DNA of 60,000 bases from Takakia lepidozioides. Lineage: Eukaryota; Streptophyta; Takakiopsida; Takakiales; Takakiaceae. The notes under the pieces were generated by a model. That model was not told the origin of the DNA. It made no database searches and saw only the letters and a list, made by a program, of their open reading frames with translations. The position numbers and the translations under genes are program-made. Position 1 is the first letter of the stretch. Each line of letters starts with the position of its first letter. The stretch is taken from contig CM060731.1 of assembly GCA_030704615.1 (NCBI GenBank), positions 89,076,756 through 89,136,755 on the forward strand, in the 5' to 3' direction. This document shows positions 44,362-55,134 of this stretch, piece after piece.

Positions 44362-45267
44362 CACACCCCTACCAACAGGGAGTCGATGTCCTCATCGACT
44401 TGTCCATTTTGTAGAAACGAACATCCAAGTTGTGGCGTCCCACATCAAGGAGTTTGTTTCCGTACCATGGCGTCCCATGGCAAAGAACCAAACCCCACAC
44501 TTGACTCTACTCTCCACTAGCTAGTTCGGCCGACTTCCTCCAAGTCCCGGCCAAGGGTGGAGCCTCTCCAGCTCCTCCCAGTGCACTCTTCTTGGCCTAC
44601 TTCAAGGCCAAGGAACGATCCTCCCCGAGGATCGAATCGCCTTACTGCAACAACATTGCTTGCGATCGCTCATGATGCCGCTTTTGGCATCACCTTGAGC
44701 AAGGGTTCACCTGGAACCCTCTTTGACTAGGAAGATAACCTTGAACCAACCGTGCGCCCCAATCACTACAATTGGGTCCGCCTTGGAATGCTGGCCTGAG
44801 GTACGGGAACACGCCGAAGCCGCACTACGACTTCGTCCCGAGGCTACACGATTATAGTACGTGAACGGAAGCACGTAGCTTCCGCGTTAGCCCGCACTAC
44901 AAGGCAACCCCCTCGGTAGCGCAGTTATAGTACGCGCACGCGCCAGGTGCGCACTAGCACGTGAACTCCCAAAGAAGGCGCAAGTTTCCTTGCCCCTTGG
45001 ATGGGAGTCACCCGATTTCGGCACTGCGCAAACACACGATTAACCCAATTTACCTCTCCCACTTTTGTAAGCTAGCATGCATTCTACACACTAGCCAACC
45101 ACACCATGCATCACCATTCCAAACACAATAGGACGCACAATATTTGGAACCCATTTCCTTTATAACAAATTTTTGTACAATACAAGTTTTTGCAATCGGA
45201 TTCCTGAGCTAGCTAAACCGGGCTAAGCATGCATTTCCTCCCCCACGCTCCAAGGTTGATGTCCCCA
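44362..45267 (-). other. 3' non-coding region of the chromodomain gypsy element
   Basis: About 900 bases between the integrase stop and the 3' LTR. No open frame with family features. The purine tract next to the LTR (GGTAGGGGTGTG on the minus strand) is a weak polypurine tract. Confidence 0.6.
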
Positions 45268-46560
45268 TCAACGCTTCTTCCGCTTTTGAGGTCGCCCTTC
45301 GAAAGCTGCAACCGCCTCGGATGCGTTTCCCATTTCTGAGGCACGCACCCAAGATGCCTCCACATGATGATAGCCCTTCCATTTGACGAGATACTCCGTT
45401 TCTCGGTTCCTGAACCTCCTCGACTTAAGTATTGCCTCCACCTCGTACTCAGGTTCATTTTCATGATCCAACAGCATAGGTGGCGGACGCAACACTTGAT
45501 GCCGATTCGGACGCGCTTCATCTTTGAAGTAAGGCTTCAAAAGGGAGACATGGAATACTGGGTGCACCTTGCTGTTTGCCGGCAGCTCCAATTCATACAC
45601 ATCCTCATTCATAACCTTCCGAATGCGAAAGGGTCCCGCATACGGAGGTACGAACTTCGGACTCACTTCCGGAGGTAGTCGGAAATTCTTGATGTTCAAC
45701 CAGACCTCTGTGCCTGCCTCAAACTTCACTTCCCTCCGCTTCCGATTCGCCTGCCTTTCATACCGTTTCCTAGCTTTGGCAATATTGTACTTTGCGAGCT
45801 TCAACAAACGCTCGCGTTCTTCCAGTACCGCCGCTACTGCCGGTTCCTCAACGTCCTGGGCGGCCCAACTTGTCGGCACCAGAGGTGCTTTTCCATAGAC
45901 CAACACGAAAGGGGAAACTCCCGTTGCGGAGTGTTCTGTGTTATTATAACAGAACTCTGCCGCGTCTAAGTGTTCCATCCAGTCTGATTGGTCTGCCGAC
46001 ACGTAATTCCGCAAGAATTGCTTCACTACGGAATTCACTCTTTCCGTTTGGCCGTCCGTCGTAGGTCGGAAGGCGGTGCTCATCTTCAGCCTCGTCCCCA
46101 TCTTCTTCCAAAGTGCTCTCCAGAATTTACTCGTAAACTTTGGATCGCGGTCCGAGACAATATCCTTCGGGACTCCATGATGCTTTAAGACGTGGGCGAA
46201 GTAAAGTCGCCCTGTCTCCTGCGCCGTTGCCGTCTCCTTGGTGGGGATGAAATGGCCCATTTTACTGAACCTATCCACCACCACCATGATTGCATCGAAT
46301 CCTTTTGACAGCGGCATAGCAGTCATGAAATCCATCGAGACGCTTTCCCAAGTCCCCTCTGGAATCGGCAAGGGTTGTAACAGCCCCGCTTGCTTTTTGT
46401 ACTCGCTCCGGTTTTGTTGGCATGTGGTGCATGTCTTGACATACTCCTCTGCCTCCTCCCTCAGTTTGGGCCAGAAATACTCTTTCTTCAAGAGTGCCGC
46501 AGTGCGCTTGGCTCCGCCGTGGCCCGCAAGCGGGCTATCATGGCATTCTCTCAAGAGACT
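45268..46560 (-). CDS. Integrase with C-terminal chromodomain
   Basis: The frame encodes H2C2 zinc-binding residues ([14 protein letters not shown] ... [11 protein letters not shown]), a DDE core ([44 protein letters not shown]), the GPFRIRKV-type C-terminal fold and a chromodomain ([33 protein letters not shown]). Chromodomains of such elements bind methylated histone H3 and direct integration to heterochromatin. The frame is -1 relative to the RT/RNase H frame at about 46560. This is probably a one-base mutation, because the two frames meet inside a normally continuous linker ([11 protein letters not shown]). Confidence 0.92.
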   Translation of the reverse strand, partial: SLLRECHDSPLAGHGGAKRTAALLKKEYFWPKLREEAEEYVKTCTTCQQNRSEYKKQAGLLQPLPIPEGTWESVSMDFMTAMPLSKGFDAIMVVVDRFSKMGHFIPTKETATAQETGRLYFAHVLKHHGVPKDIVSDRDPKFTSKFWRALWKKMGTRLKMSTAFRPTTDGQTERVNSVVKQFLRNYVSADQSDWMEHLDAAEFCYNNTEHSATGVSPFVLVYGKAPLVPTSWAAQDVEEPAVAAVLEERERLLKLAKYNIAKARKRYERQANRKRREVKFEAGTEVWLNIKNFRLPPEVSPKFVPPYAGPFRIRKVMNEDVYELELPANSKVHPVFHVSLLKPYFKDEARPNRHQVLRPPPMLLDHENEPEYEVEAILKSRRFRNRETEYLVKWKGYHHVEASWVRASEMGNASEAVAAFEGRPQKRKKR

Positions 46561-48620
46561 ATCCTGATCCCTCCCTTCGGCACGTAGAGACGCTTTTGCT
46601 TATACCGGAGCAGTCCATTTTGCAAGTGGAACTGCGATTTAACCCCCATCCTCAAGTCCTGCATCACGGACTTCGCCAGCTCATCCTTCCGGCAAGCCTT
46701 CCGGATCTTCCTTTGGAGCGCCGTCTCGCCCTTGTACACCAACAAGAGCTGCTGCTTTCTACTTAAAGCATCGGCCACCACATTGTCCCGTCCCGGTTTG
46801 TACTGGATATCCACGTCGAACACTGCCAAAGTATCTTGCCACCTAAGTTGTTTTGGGGACAACTTGGGCTGCGTGGCAAAATACTTCACCGTGACATTGT
46901 CCGTGAACACCTTCACTGGGTTGGAACCAACATAGTGGCGCCAGAGCTCAAGGCAATGCACCACCGCCTTCATCTCTTTTTCGTGCGTCGGCCACCGTCG
47001 CTCCACTTCATTCAGTTTCTTACTTTCGTAAGCCACTGGACGTCCATCTTGCATAAGTACACCCCCAATCGCGAAGTCCGACGCATCTGTATGAATCTCA
47101 AACGGACGATCGAACTCCGGGATTTTCAAGACTGGAGCTTCCGCCATCCGCTGCTTCAATTCAGCAAAAGCTTGGCCACAAAATGTGTTCCATACCCAGA
47201 CTTTGGATTTACACAGAAGGTCCGACAGCGGCCCCGCGATCTTGGCGAAATTTCTCACATACTTCCGGTAATAGGAGGCGAGTCCTAGGAAGGATCGCAC
47301 TCCCGGGACCGAAGTCGGAGGCTCCCAGTCCAAGATCGCCCTCACCTTTCTGTCATCCATTTTGATCCCATCCTGTGTAATCACATGCCCCAAGAACTCC
47401 ACTTTTGTGACCCCGAATTCGCACTTTGAAGCTTTGGCATACAGCTTCCCTTCTCGCAATTTTTGGAACACCCTTTTGAGGTGCTCCAGGTGCTCCTCCT
47501 TTGTTTTCGAGTACACCAAGATGTCGTCGATGTACACGATCACAAAGTCATCCAACCACTCCTGGAAAAGGCTGTTCATCAGCGTGCTAAATGTCGCTGG
47601 TGCATTGGTGAGCCCAAAAGGCATCACCAAGAACTCATATGAACCATACCTTGTCCTGCACGCGGTCTTCTCCTCATCTCCTTCCGCCACCCGAATTTGG
47701 TGATAGCCGGAGCGCAAGTCGATCCGGCTGAAATACTTCGCTCCTGCCAACCGATCGAAGAGGTCGTCGATCCTTGGCAAAGGGTACCGGTTTTTGATAG
47801 TCACCTTATTCAGAGCCCTGTAATCGACACACATCCGCAGCGTCCCATCCTTCTTGTCTGCAAATAGCACCGGGGCTCCGTAAGGTGACTTACTCGGCCG
47901 GATGTACCCCTTTGACATTAGATCCTTGAGCTGAGTCTTCAGCTCGACCAACTCTCTGTGGCTCAACCGGTAGGGCGCCTTGGCAGGCGGTTCCGATCCC
48001 GGTATCACCTCAATCTTGTGGTCAACTCCTCTTCGCGGTGGCAAGCCGCTTGGTAAATCCTCCGGCATCACATCCTGGTATTTCTCCAAAATCCCCTTGA
48101 TCCAATCTGGGCTCGGCTCCCCATCGCCTTCTCCCTTCACTTCTCTAATGTAAAGCAAAAACTGGGGCTCGTGTGCCTCCTCCACGGCCCACTCCCTTGC
48201 TGACAGAAGGTTTATTCGCCCTCCCACGGATTTGGGCGTTTCCGACACTCGTAAGACCTCGCCACCATTCCCACATGGCAGCGTGACTACTCTCTTGCGG
48301 CCATCTATGACCGCTCCGGATTTGCTCAAAAAGGTCATCCCCAAAATGAGATCCACTCCATCGATCTCGCAGATGGTGAAGTTCTCACGTCCCTCCCAAC
48401 TCCCCAGTTGAAGAGGAACATCAATCGCCAACCTTGTCGCCAACTGTGGTTCTCCTTTGGCAGAACGCACCTCAATAGAGGCCCCCACGTCACTTGTCGG
48501 GAGTCCCAGCTTTTGTGCCGTTGCCGGTGTCATGAAGGAGTGCGACGCTCCTGTGTCCACCAACAACGACACATTAGTTCCGGATATTATCCCATCCACG
48601 AACAATAACTGACTCCCTTT
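46551..48620 (-). CDS. Protease-reverse transcriptase-RNase H of the chromodomain gypsy element
   Basis: The pol frame is entered from gag by a likely -1 shift near 48617 and is open to 46551. Protease has [12 protein letters not shown] and [10 protein letters not shown] has [48 protein letters not shown], the catalytic [11 protein letters not shown] and VEFLGHVI, with thumb [16 protein letters not shown]. RNase H has [37 protein letters not shown] and ADALSRKQQ. All catalytic residues I can check are present. It ends at TGA inside the RNase H-integrase linker, one base out of frame with the integrase. Confidence 0.93.
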   Translation of the reverse strand, partial: KGSQLLFVDGIISGTNVSLLVDTGASHSFMTPATAQKLGLPTSDVGASIEVRSAKGEPQLATRLAIDVPLQLGSWEGRENFTICEIDGVDLILGMTFLSKSGAVIDGRKRVVTLPCGNGGEVLRVSETPKSVGGRINLLSAREWAVEEAHEPQFLLYIREVKGEGDGEPSPDWIKGILEKYQDVMPEDLPSGLPPRRGVDHKIEVIPGSEPPAKAPYRLSHRELVELKTQLKDLMSKGYIRPSKSPYGAPVLFADKKDGTLRMCVDYRALNKVTIKNRYPLPRIDDLFDRLAGAKYFSRIDLRSGYHQIRVAEGDEEKTACRTRYGSYEFLVMPFGLTNAPATFSTLMNSLFQEWLDDFVIVYIDDILVYSKTKEEHLEHLKRVFQKLREGKLYAKASKCEFGVTKVEFLGHVITQDGIKMDDRKVRAILDWEPPTSVPGVRSFLGLASYYRKYVRNFAKIAGPLSDLLCKSKVWVWNTFCGQAFAELKQRMAEAPVLKIPEFDRPFEIHTDASDFAIGGVLMQDGRPVAYESKKLNEVERRWPTHEKEMKAVVHCLELWRHYVGSNPVKVFTDNVTVKYFATQPKLSPKQLRWQDTLAVFDVDIQYKPGRDNVVADALSRKQQLLLVYKGETALQRKIRKACRKDELAKSVMQDLRMGVKSQFHLQNGLLRYKQKRLYVPKGGIRIVS

Positions 48621-49828
48621 TGTAAGGCGCCAGTTTCCTGATACAACTCACAAGAAAATTTGCCTACCTTGCAAGTCCTGGCGACCACCGCTTCCACCAA
48701 GCGACTGATGGTATCTTCCGACAGCTCCGTGGTCGCCCGAGTCATGTTCAATTGTCGGGGCTTCGTGCACTTCTTGGCCATGTGCCCGGGCTCCCCGCAA
48801 TTGAAACACACTCCATCAAAGGTCGCCTTCTGTCCGCCATAAGCCGCTCCACCCGCTTTTCCTTTCGGAGCACCGGGTGCCGCCTTGACGTGTGAAGGCC
48901 CTCCCTTCAATTTCCACGTGCCAATGTCGCCGCGTGGCCTATCCCACTTCTTTTCCGGTCGGAAGGAGTCACCTTCCCGCCGAATCTTCTTGTGGTTCAG
49001 CTCCGTACGGCCTTGTCTTTCACCCCTAGGGACATCCGAGAAACATTCAGCCCTCTCAATTGCCTCGTTCAAAGTCTTGGGTGGCTTCTCCTCCAACTTC
49101 CGCCTGGCCCATGGGGCCAGTCCCGCCACAAAGTTGAAGACCATTTCTGGTTCTGCCATGTCCGCGACTTCGAGCAACAGCACATTGAAAGCCTGGACAT
49201 ACCCCCGAATGTCATCTGTTTGCTTCAAATTCCTCATCTTGTCCCGGGCAAGCCAGGACGCGTTGAGGGGCACAAACTGTCTCTTCAACAATTCCTTGAA
49301 CCCACTCCAGTTCAAGGTTTCCGGACTTGGACCTCGGTCGTGAAGGCGTTTCTGCCACCATTGTTGAGCATAGCCCCTCAAATAGGTGGGAGCCACTTCC
49401 ACGCGATCCTCGTCACTCAACTTGGCCGCCCGGAAGTACTGCTCCAGCTCCAAGAGCCAGGTGTTGAGTGCCTTCCGATTTCGGACGCCCTCAAAGGTGT
49501 CGGGTTCCTTAGGCTTCACCTTAAACTTTGCCTTAGTGGAAGTGGCATTAGCCGCCTTCAACACGTCTTTCAACGTCCCGCCAAACTGCGCCAACAACCC
49601 TTCCCAAAAGGCTGCCGGCATGGGAGGCATCTCTTGGTTTGTCGGAGCTCTCAAGGATTCCTCGGGCTCCGACTCCTCGGATTCCTCTCGCTCTTGGGCG
49701 GCCTCGTTTTTGGAAACATGCATCGCTTCCTCAAACGGCCGCCTCGGTGACACGCCGCCCCCATCGGGCTCACCGGGATCATCATTATTTGGGCCGTTCC
49801 GCTTTCGCTTCGGCTTGCCCGACCCCAT
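48587..49828 (-). CDS. Gag of the chromodomain gypsy element
   Basis: I chose the ATG at 49828 ([10 protein letters not shown]), about 55 bases after the 5' LTR; the frame is open a little further up into the primer site. An acidic/basic N-terminus ([10 protein letters not shown]) is followed by a capsid domain ([50 protein letters not shown]). A basic linker and one canonical zinc knuckle, [14 protein letters not shown], complete it. About 413 residues. The last codons overlap pol in another frame, with a slip-type heptamer just before the stop. Confidence 0.92.
   Translation of the reverse strand: MGSGKPKRKRNGPNNDDPGEPDGGGVSPRRPFEEAMHVSKNEAAQEREESEESEPEESLRAPTNQEMPPMPAAFWEGLLAQFGGTLKDVLKAANATSTKAKFKVKPKEPDTFEGVRNRKALNTWLLELEQYFRAAKLSDEDRVEVAPTYLRGYAQQWWQKRLHDRGPSPETLNWSGFKELLKRQFVPLNASWLARDKMRNLKQTDDIRGYVQAFNVLLLEVADMAEPEMVFNFVAGLAPWARRKLEEKPPKTLNEAIERAECFSDVPRGERQGRTELNHKKIRREGDSFRPEKKWDRPRGDIGTWKLKGGPSHVKAAPGAPKGKAGGAAYGGQKATFDGVCFNCGEPGHMAKKCTKPRQLNMTRATTELSEDTISRLVEAVVARTCKVGKFSCELYQETGALQKGVSYCSWMG
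48614..48620 (-). promoter_or_regulatory. Candidate -1 ribosomal frameshift site A AAG GGA
   Basis: In the gag frame the codons AAG GGA are preceded by A, giving the X XXY YYZ heptamer AAAGGGA. Slipping back one base places ribosomes in the pol frame ([10 protein letters not shown]), which leads directly into the protease. Gag terminates 25-27 bases further on. No downstream RNA structure was worked out. Confidence 0.5.
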
Positions 49829-49869
49829 GATGAGGCCAGTCCCAAGGACGATCGCGTACTGAACTCTAA

Positions 49870-49881
49870 GCTCTGATACCA
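49870..49881 (-). promoter_or_regulatory. Primer-binding site (initiator tRNA-Met)
   Basis: Minus-strand TGGTATCAGAGC begins two bases after the 5' LTR end (49884). It is complementary to the 3' end of plant initiator tRNA-Met. Confidence 0.9.
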
Positions 49882-49883
49882 AG

Positions 49884-50608
49884 TGTCGCGCACCTCAATT
49901 CGGTAAACTCCCCTTCAAGTCATAGTTATTCGCTTTGATGCGCGCGCCTGACTCCCAACCTGGCCGCCGGGCCAACTTGGAGCTTCGGCTGCTCACCGGG
50001 ACATAACGGTCCCCTTTCGCTTCCCTCTAGAACCCTCCACCTAATTGGGACTAGGAGAATTCCCTTTGGTAGATGGCAGTCCGGAACAGCTCCACACTCT
50101 TTGGTCGCTTTCCGGCTCGCTCGCTTACTCACTAGTTTTTGGTCACCAACGGGCTTGCACCGTTCTCGGGGTTACTACTCCCTATATATACTTCTGTAGC
50201 TGTCCGCGGGGTTTCACAACTAGCCATGCCATTTTATGGCGAACCACCACGAAGACCCTCGATTCCCGGTGGTGAGTCGCGGTGAGTCTTGGCCCGCTCA
50301 CCACGGCCCCTATGGACCGTGATGAGTCCCAAGACTCCCCACGACTCCCACCACGAGGTCTCCGCCCCCATGGTGAGTCCTATGCCACCCCCACTAAGTC
50401 CCACTAAGCTACCACCACCCCTTGTGGAGCCACCCCCACCGCAACCCGGTGTGCGGGGCTCCACCTAGTGAGCGCCTCTGCTTCCCTGAGTGCCTCGGGC
50501 ACTCAAGGGTGCCTCAGCCCCCCATACCTATCGCTGCCGCTGCCCCCACCACAGGGGCAGCCCCTCATGTGTCCCGACCCCCTGCCCTCAAGGCAAAGGG
50601 CCGCGACA
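49884..50608 (-). repeat. 5' LTR of the chromodomain gypsy element
   Basis: 725 bases, same ends as the 3' LTR. By eye it differs from it at about seven bases and by one missing G in a G-run near 50207. Confidence 0.95.
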
Positions 50609-51821
50609 CCTGGGGTTGTCTTGTTAGACAACCAGGATGACATTTTCTGTTTGAGTGCACCGGCAGGCAAGAGGTACCGGCCACTGTGGGTCTTGTTGGA
50701 CTCGGGAGCTCAGCCACTGATGTTGGGAAAATCTACTATTGCAGGCTTGGCCTCACGGAGGCGGATATGGAGCCATCTTTTCCAGATACAGACATCTCTT
50801 GGAGGATCAAAGCAAGCTCGGGGCATGACACGGCATGGCTATCAAACTACAGCCGGATCACCCTACAGATGGCTCAGTGATGCGAGCCAAGGCCATTATG
50901 ACGGATGCGGTCTCGTACGATGTCCTTGTTGGTGGGGCAGTGTTGTACCCCATGGGCTTCACCCTGGATTTTTGGGAGGAGTCAGCCTCCTATAGGCCTG
51001 GATGACAGTCAGGGGAGGGCCGACATGCTGTTGGAGGGCAATGCCCATAGAGAGGATGTGCCACCTCTAGCAGAATAGGATGACATGTCTGGTATGGCGG
51101 AGTTGCCTGCCATGGTTGCTCACACTCCATTGTAGGGCACGAGCAAGGATTTGCAGCGGGTTGCTGATTGGCGGGTGCAACAAGCTTGGGTAGAGGCTCT
51201 TGTACCATTAGGAGAGGAGGAGAGTGCAGGGATTGCACCAGGACCACCTCAGTTGTAACCATTAGACACCACACCTATCGTGTGGCAGTATCGGGATGAC
51301 GGCATTTGCCTTCTGGACTTGTTTGGCGAGATCAGCACCGGATTGGTTGCTGTGTTGTAGGCAGATGTACAGATGAAGAGATACCTATATGTGGAGAGGG
51401 ATGAGACTGCACGATGCGTCTCACTACGCCAGGTTGCTCAATTAGTACAGTAGTACTCTGAGCTATTGCCGGTGTCTGTAGTTCGTGGATACCATCAGAC
51501 ATTTTCTTGTTGGGGACGCAAGATTTGGAACAGGTTGGCTCCATTCACTTGGTAGTGGCAGGTTGGCCCTGCCAAGGGCATTTATTAGCCGGGCATGGCA
51601 ATGGATTGCGAGACTCGAGGTCGAGTCTGTTTTGGGAGATGGTGCGGATTTTGCGACACTTACATTGTCATCAAGTTGTATCTCCAGCATAAATCTTGGA
51701 AAATGTGCCACTGATGGGTGATACTCGGGCCAAGGTGATGGCCAGTGTGCATCAAGTCCGGTCGTGGCTTGGGTCAGCAGTGTTGTTGGATACAGCTGCA
51801 GTGGGGTCATGGGTTCATCGT
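50609..51821 (+). pseudogene. Protease and DNMT3-like methyltransferase, copy C (truncated)
   Basis: Continuation of 43635. The protease has LLDSGAQPLMLGK (near 50694; DSGA intact) and ends in the VLYPMGFTLD-type region near 50945. The methyltransferase has LLDLFGEISTGL, YLYVERDETARCVS, GWPCQGHLLAGHGNGLRDSR (catalytic Cys kept, codon 51570-51572) and a damaged ENV block. Stops at 51358 and 51451 are TAG where copy A has CAG. Homology to copy A ceases at CATCGT (51821), where a CACTA-like end begins, so the RT half is missing from the window. Confidence 0.85.
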
Positions 51822-52439
51822 CACTAGAAGCATTCGTGTCTTTTTCGATTCGACTGCATATCCGCGACCACTCCGGGAACCACTTGGTAGTAAACGGGAC
51901 TACTGGAGAGTCGAAACAGACAATGTGGGCCCACGGGGGCATTTCAGACGGCGGACAGAAGTGGGGTCAACGACTCCGGAGTCGTAGCAGAATTCCAGGC
52001 TATTTTACGAATTGCGTAAATACATAAAATTTGAAAAAGCCAAAATTACAAGTGGTTGTAATTATTGCACATGCGACTACAAATTTTCTTTCCTAATTCG
52101 ATTAATGGAATAAAGATATTTATTCATTAAAGTGAATATGTAGTCGACTCAACGACTCCATGAACCACTGCGCATTCATTGCACCCATGACTCGGCAGCA
52201 CATTTGCTGATGTGGCTTTCACAAAAAGAGGTAAACAAAATGTGGCCTTGGGGGAATAGATATTTTAATACGTGCTGCCTCCACCTGGCAGAGACAAGGA
52301 TGCAAGTGCTGCGTCGGACATGGCGGGACGTGGGAATGGAAATCCTGACACGGCAAGGCCTTCGTATACTGTGAGCGCGCGTAGTGGCTTCTCAGAACGG
52401 TGTGACATCGGGGTCTTGGTCATTCATCATTTACAGAAT

Positions 52440-53210
52440 GTGCTGGATGGAGGCACGATGGAGCGCGCATACGGGCATGCCCTTCTAGCATCAATTCCCA
52501 AGTATCCACGCAAGGTGAGGCTGCTGAATTGGGTTTTTGCCCGTCTAGTTTTCTGACAGCATGCTCGAAACGTTCATAGTGCCATTGAGTGGCATCGCAA
52601 TAATTTGATGTGTAGCTGCTTTTCCATTTCACAAGTTATGCAGAAGGCGTCACAGAAGAAGATCACAAAGACGTCAAGGCTGAAGAATATGCCCTTTGGT
52701 TGTGAACTACAATCATATCATGCCAAACCCCATTTTGCCCACGCAGATGAGGGAGACATTCTGCATTTGCGAGTGGGACTTAATTCCTCTAAACCCAGCT
52801 TGAAGGCAGTTGTGACACCAGAGAAACTGGAAACTACCTCCAAGAAAGTTGAAACTCGCAAGATAGTCATGTATTTGTCTCATTATCTCCAACTGGAATT
52901 CCGAGTTATCATCCGACCCTTTACATGTGCGCTGGAATGGAGTATAATTCTGGTTTAGGCAGTTATTGCCACCAGACGTTCGCTTCTCCAATTTTTACAT
53001 TTAAGGATGTGTCTGTGTTTATGGCACTCTTTCTCCCAAGGAGGCCTGAGTACCCCCCTGTACTTGCAAGAATTTGATGTGTAGCTACTTTTCCCTTTCA
53101 TAAATTATGAAGAAGCAGTCACAGAAGAAGATCGCAAAGAGGTCAAGGCTGAAAGCGTTCATTAAGGTTGTGAACTACAATCATATCATGCCAAACCAGC
53201 GGCGGCAGAT
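52440..53210 (+). pseudogene. RPL27: Captured, duplicated fragments of ribosomal protein eL27
   Basis: 52446-52514 encodes AYGHALLASIPKYPRK, then a GT donor. The acceptor TATGCAG precedes 52644, where KASQKKITKTSRLK follows in phase, so a 129-base intron is kept. A VVNYNHIMP block lies near 52700, and about 52800-52862 encodes LKAVVTPEKLETTSKKVETR. A second copy starts near 53075 and reads SQKKIAKRSRLKAFIKVVNY continuing to NHIMPNQRRQ in one frame. These match the middle and C-terminal parts of cytosolic large-subunit protein eL27 in order. The first copy has a frameshift at the NYNH block. The retained intron argues for DNA-level capture rather than a processed copy. Confidence 0.75.
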
Positions 53211-55017
53211 GCTTCATGTCTTTTGTGGTGAAGGAGATGTGTGCGCACACCGTCCTCAGATCTACTTGTAGTGCCCAAACAACGTTCACATGGGCATGGC
53301 ATCCTTGAAAGCCCAAGGGCTCGGGCACGTGCCACTTCTCTTTCCCAAACCTGTCATCTCGGGTGTTCTGTCTACAAGGGTGATTAATTGGAAGTCCTCC
53401 GCATGGGCGAGGGGAACTCATTTTTGTTGGGGAGCCTCTTCAATGCTGTTTGTGCACGCCGTTGCAGGGGGCCGGATTCTCCTTTGCAGAGATTCCTCAA
53501 TTTGGCTCTGCCACTCCCATTTCATTACCGTCAATTCCCTCCTCCTGCAATCTCAATTTGAAAGGTTCAGCCGCACATCCTTTGGCAGAGAAGACAGTTG
53601 ACATTTTATACCAACCGGTAGATTCCACAACATGATGAAAAGTTACACTCAACAGCAAACCATTTAAAAGCCATCACGATGCTTCCCATCATAACTAGAA
53701 TCTTTTCAACAAGACACTGAGAGAAATGACCAAAATCGACTCAAACAACGACATCCTGGAAAACGACCTGTCTCTACAGTTCGTGTGTGTGTGAGGAATT
53801 AGAGGACGTACGTGGAATTTCAATTTTCACGATTGACGACGTTGTGATCTTGGGCATATGGTTGAATGTGTATGAAATGTGTGCATTGAAGTGTGAACAA
53901 CCTGACTACAAGGCCAGAACCTGCGCCACTTGTCTTAGGCCATCTCCAAATCACGTTTCGGCGGACAATCCCGTTCCGTTGCCGTGAAATTGCACCGTGG
54001 CGGGAAGGGAGTCCATTTGTGTGGCTCTATCACCATGGCGGGAAGGGGAGCATGTTAAAAATGGAGCATCGCCCTGCCACTTCACTCATTTGCTGTTTGC
54101 AGCTTCTTCCACCATCTTTCTTACTTAATTCTGATTCTTGCAATGCTGCCCTTGAGACGGCAACTTCAAGTGACCGGATCCTTTGATCGTCGCATTCAAA
54201 GACACTTACGTGTAGCAGATCGCAGACCCCCAAATGCCTGGAGAGAAAGCCAGAGGGCAGTCAATGCATGCACGGTTGTTTTGCACTGGTTGGGACGGAG
54301 TGGGGTGCAGAGGAGGCTTGCTGTGCCCGAGTTCGCATGCCTAGCATCCTGCAGCCGGCGGCTTTTGCACGTTGGGCAGCAGTGCCCTCTGCTGTATGAT
54401 TACCATTTGTGGTACAGACTCACCGGCATCCCCTGTCCACTTGGGTCTTGGGATAGCGACTTATGGAGTATGTAGACAGAGTTGCATGTCGTGCAGGTAC
54501 ACCAAAATCTCCCATATAACATAAACCCATAAACTCATTCATGCTTGCATGTGATCCACGGGGTAATTTCCATGTACTCCCAGCTGATGTGGGTTCGCAA
54601 ATTCTCGGTGTGTAGGTGTGTGTGTGAGGACCTCAACTTGGCATGGTGCGATGGGTGTCGAATGGACCCTTCTCTGCGATGGGAGAACCACTACAGTTGA
54701 GTTTGTTTTTGCTGAATCATTTGGCAGAGCACTGTGTTCACTTCTCACACATCATGCGCATTTTCTCCAAGAATGCATGTAAAGCGGAGCCATACACGGC
54801 ATCATTGCAGTGTGTTTCCTTCGCCTAATTTTGAACGAAAAAAAGTTAACGGATCCATGTCAGTTGTGTGAATCACTACATCTAGTTGTCTGGAGGATTG
54901 TAAGTGGTTTAGGGTTTAACGTCTCAAAGTCGAAAAGGCCATAGTGTCGGATGCACGACACGTGTTCATATTTGAAATCAACAACGGCCAGATCTTCACT
55001 ACAGATCGGGGGGGTGT
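53211..55017. other. No gene identified
   Basis: Several short plus-strand frames (53290-53601, 53787-53987, 54143-54475) lack recognisable domains. Given the captured eL27 pieces next door, this may contain further unrecognised gene fragments. Just upstream of the gene at 55135, the phrase 'gtctttgtcttggtcatggtctatgtcc' is partly repeated in tandem. Confidence 0.4.
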
Positions 55018-55134
55018 GTGATCACACTCCCCTCCTTGTCCTTCTTTCCTCCTTTGCATGTCTTGGTCTTCATCGCTCGTCTTTGTCTTGGTCATGGTCT
55101 ATGTCCTCGCTCGTCTTCATCTTTGTCATGGTCT

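Larger units (their letters stand above)
43636..50608 (-). mobile_element. Chromodomain Ty3/gypsy retrotransposon, nearly complete
   Basis: A 6973-bp element on the minus strand: 5' LTR 50608-49884, primer site, gag, protease-RT-RNase H, integrase with chromodomain, 3' LTR 44361-43636. The LTRs start TGTCGCG and end CGCGACA. The flanks TCTGG and CCTGG are a one-mismatch 5-bp target duplication. The flanking sequence matches the unoccupied site in copy B. By eye the LTRs differ by about seven substitutions and one indel, so the insertion is the youngest large event in the window. Confidence 0.95.

Noticed and set aside
46551-46575. Second programmed frameshift between RNase H and integrase
   Set aside because: The shift falls in a linker normally read in one frame and no clean slip heptamer fits. 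A one-base mutation or assembly error is simpler.
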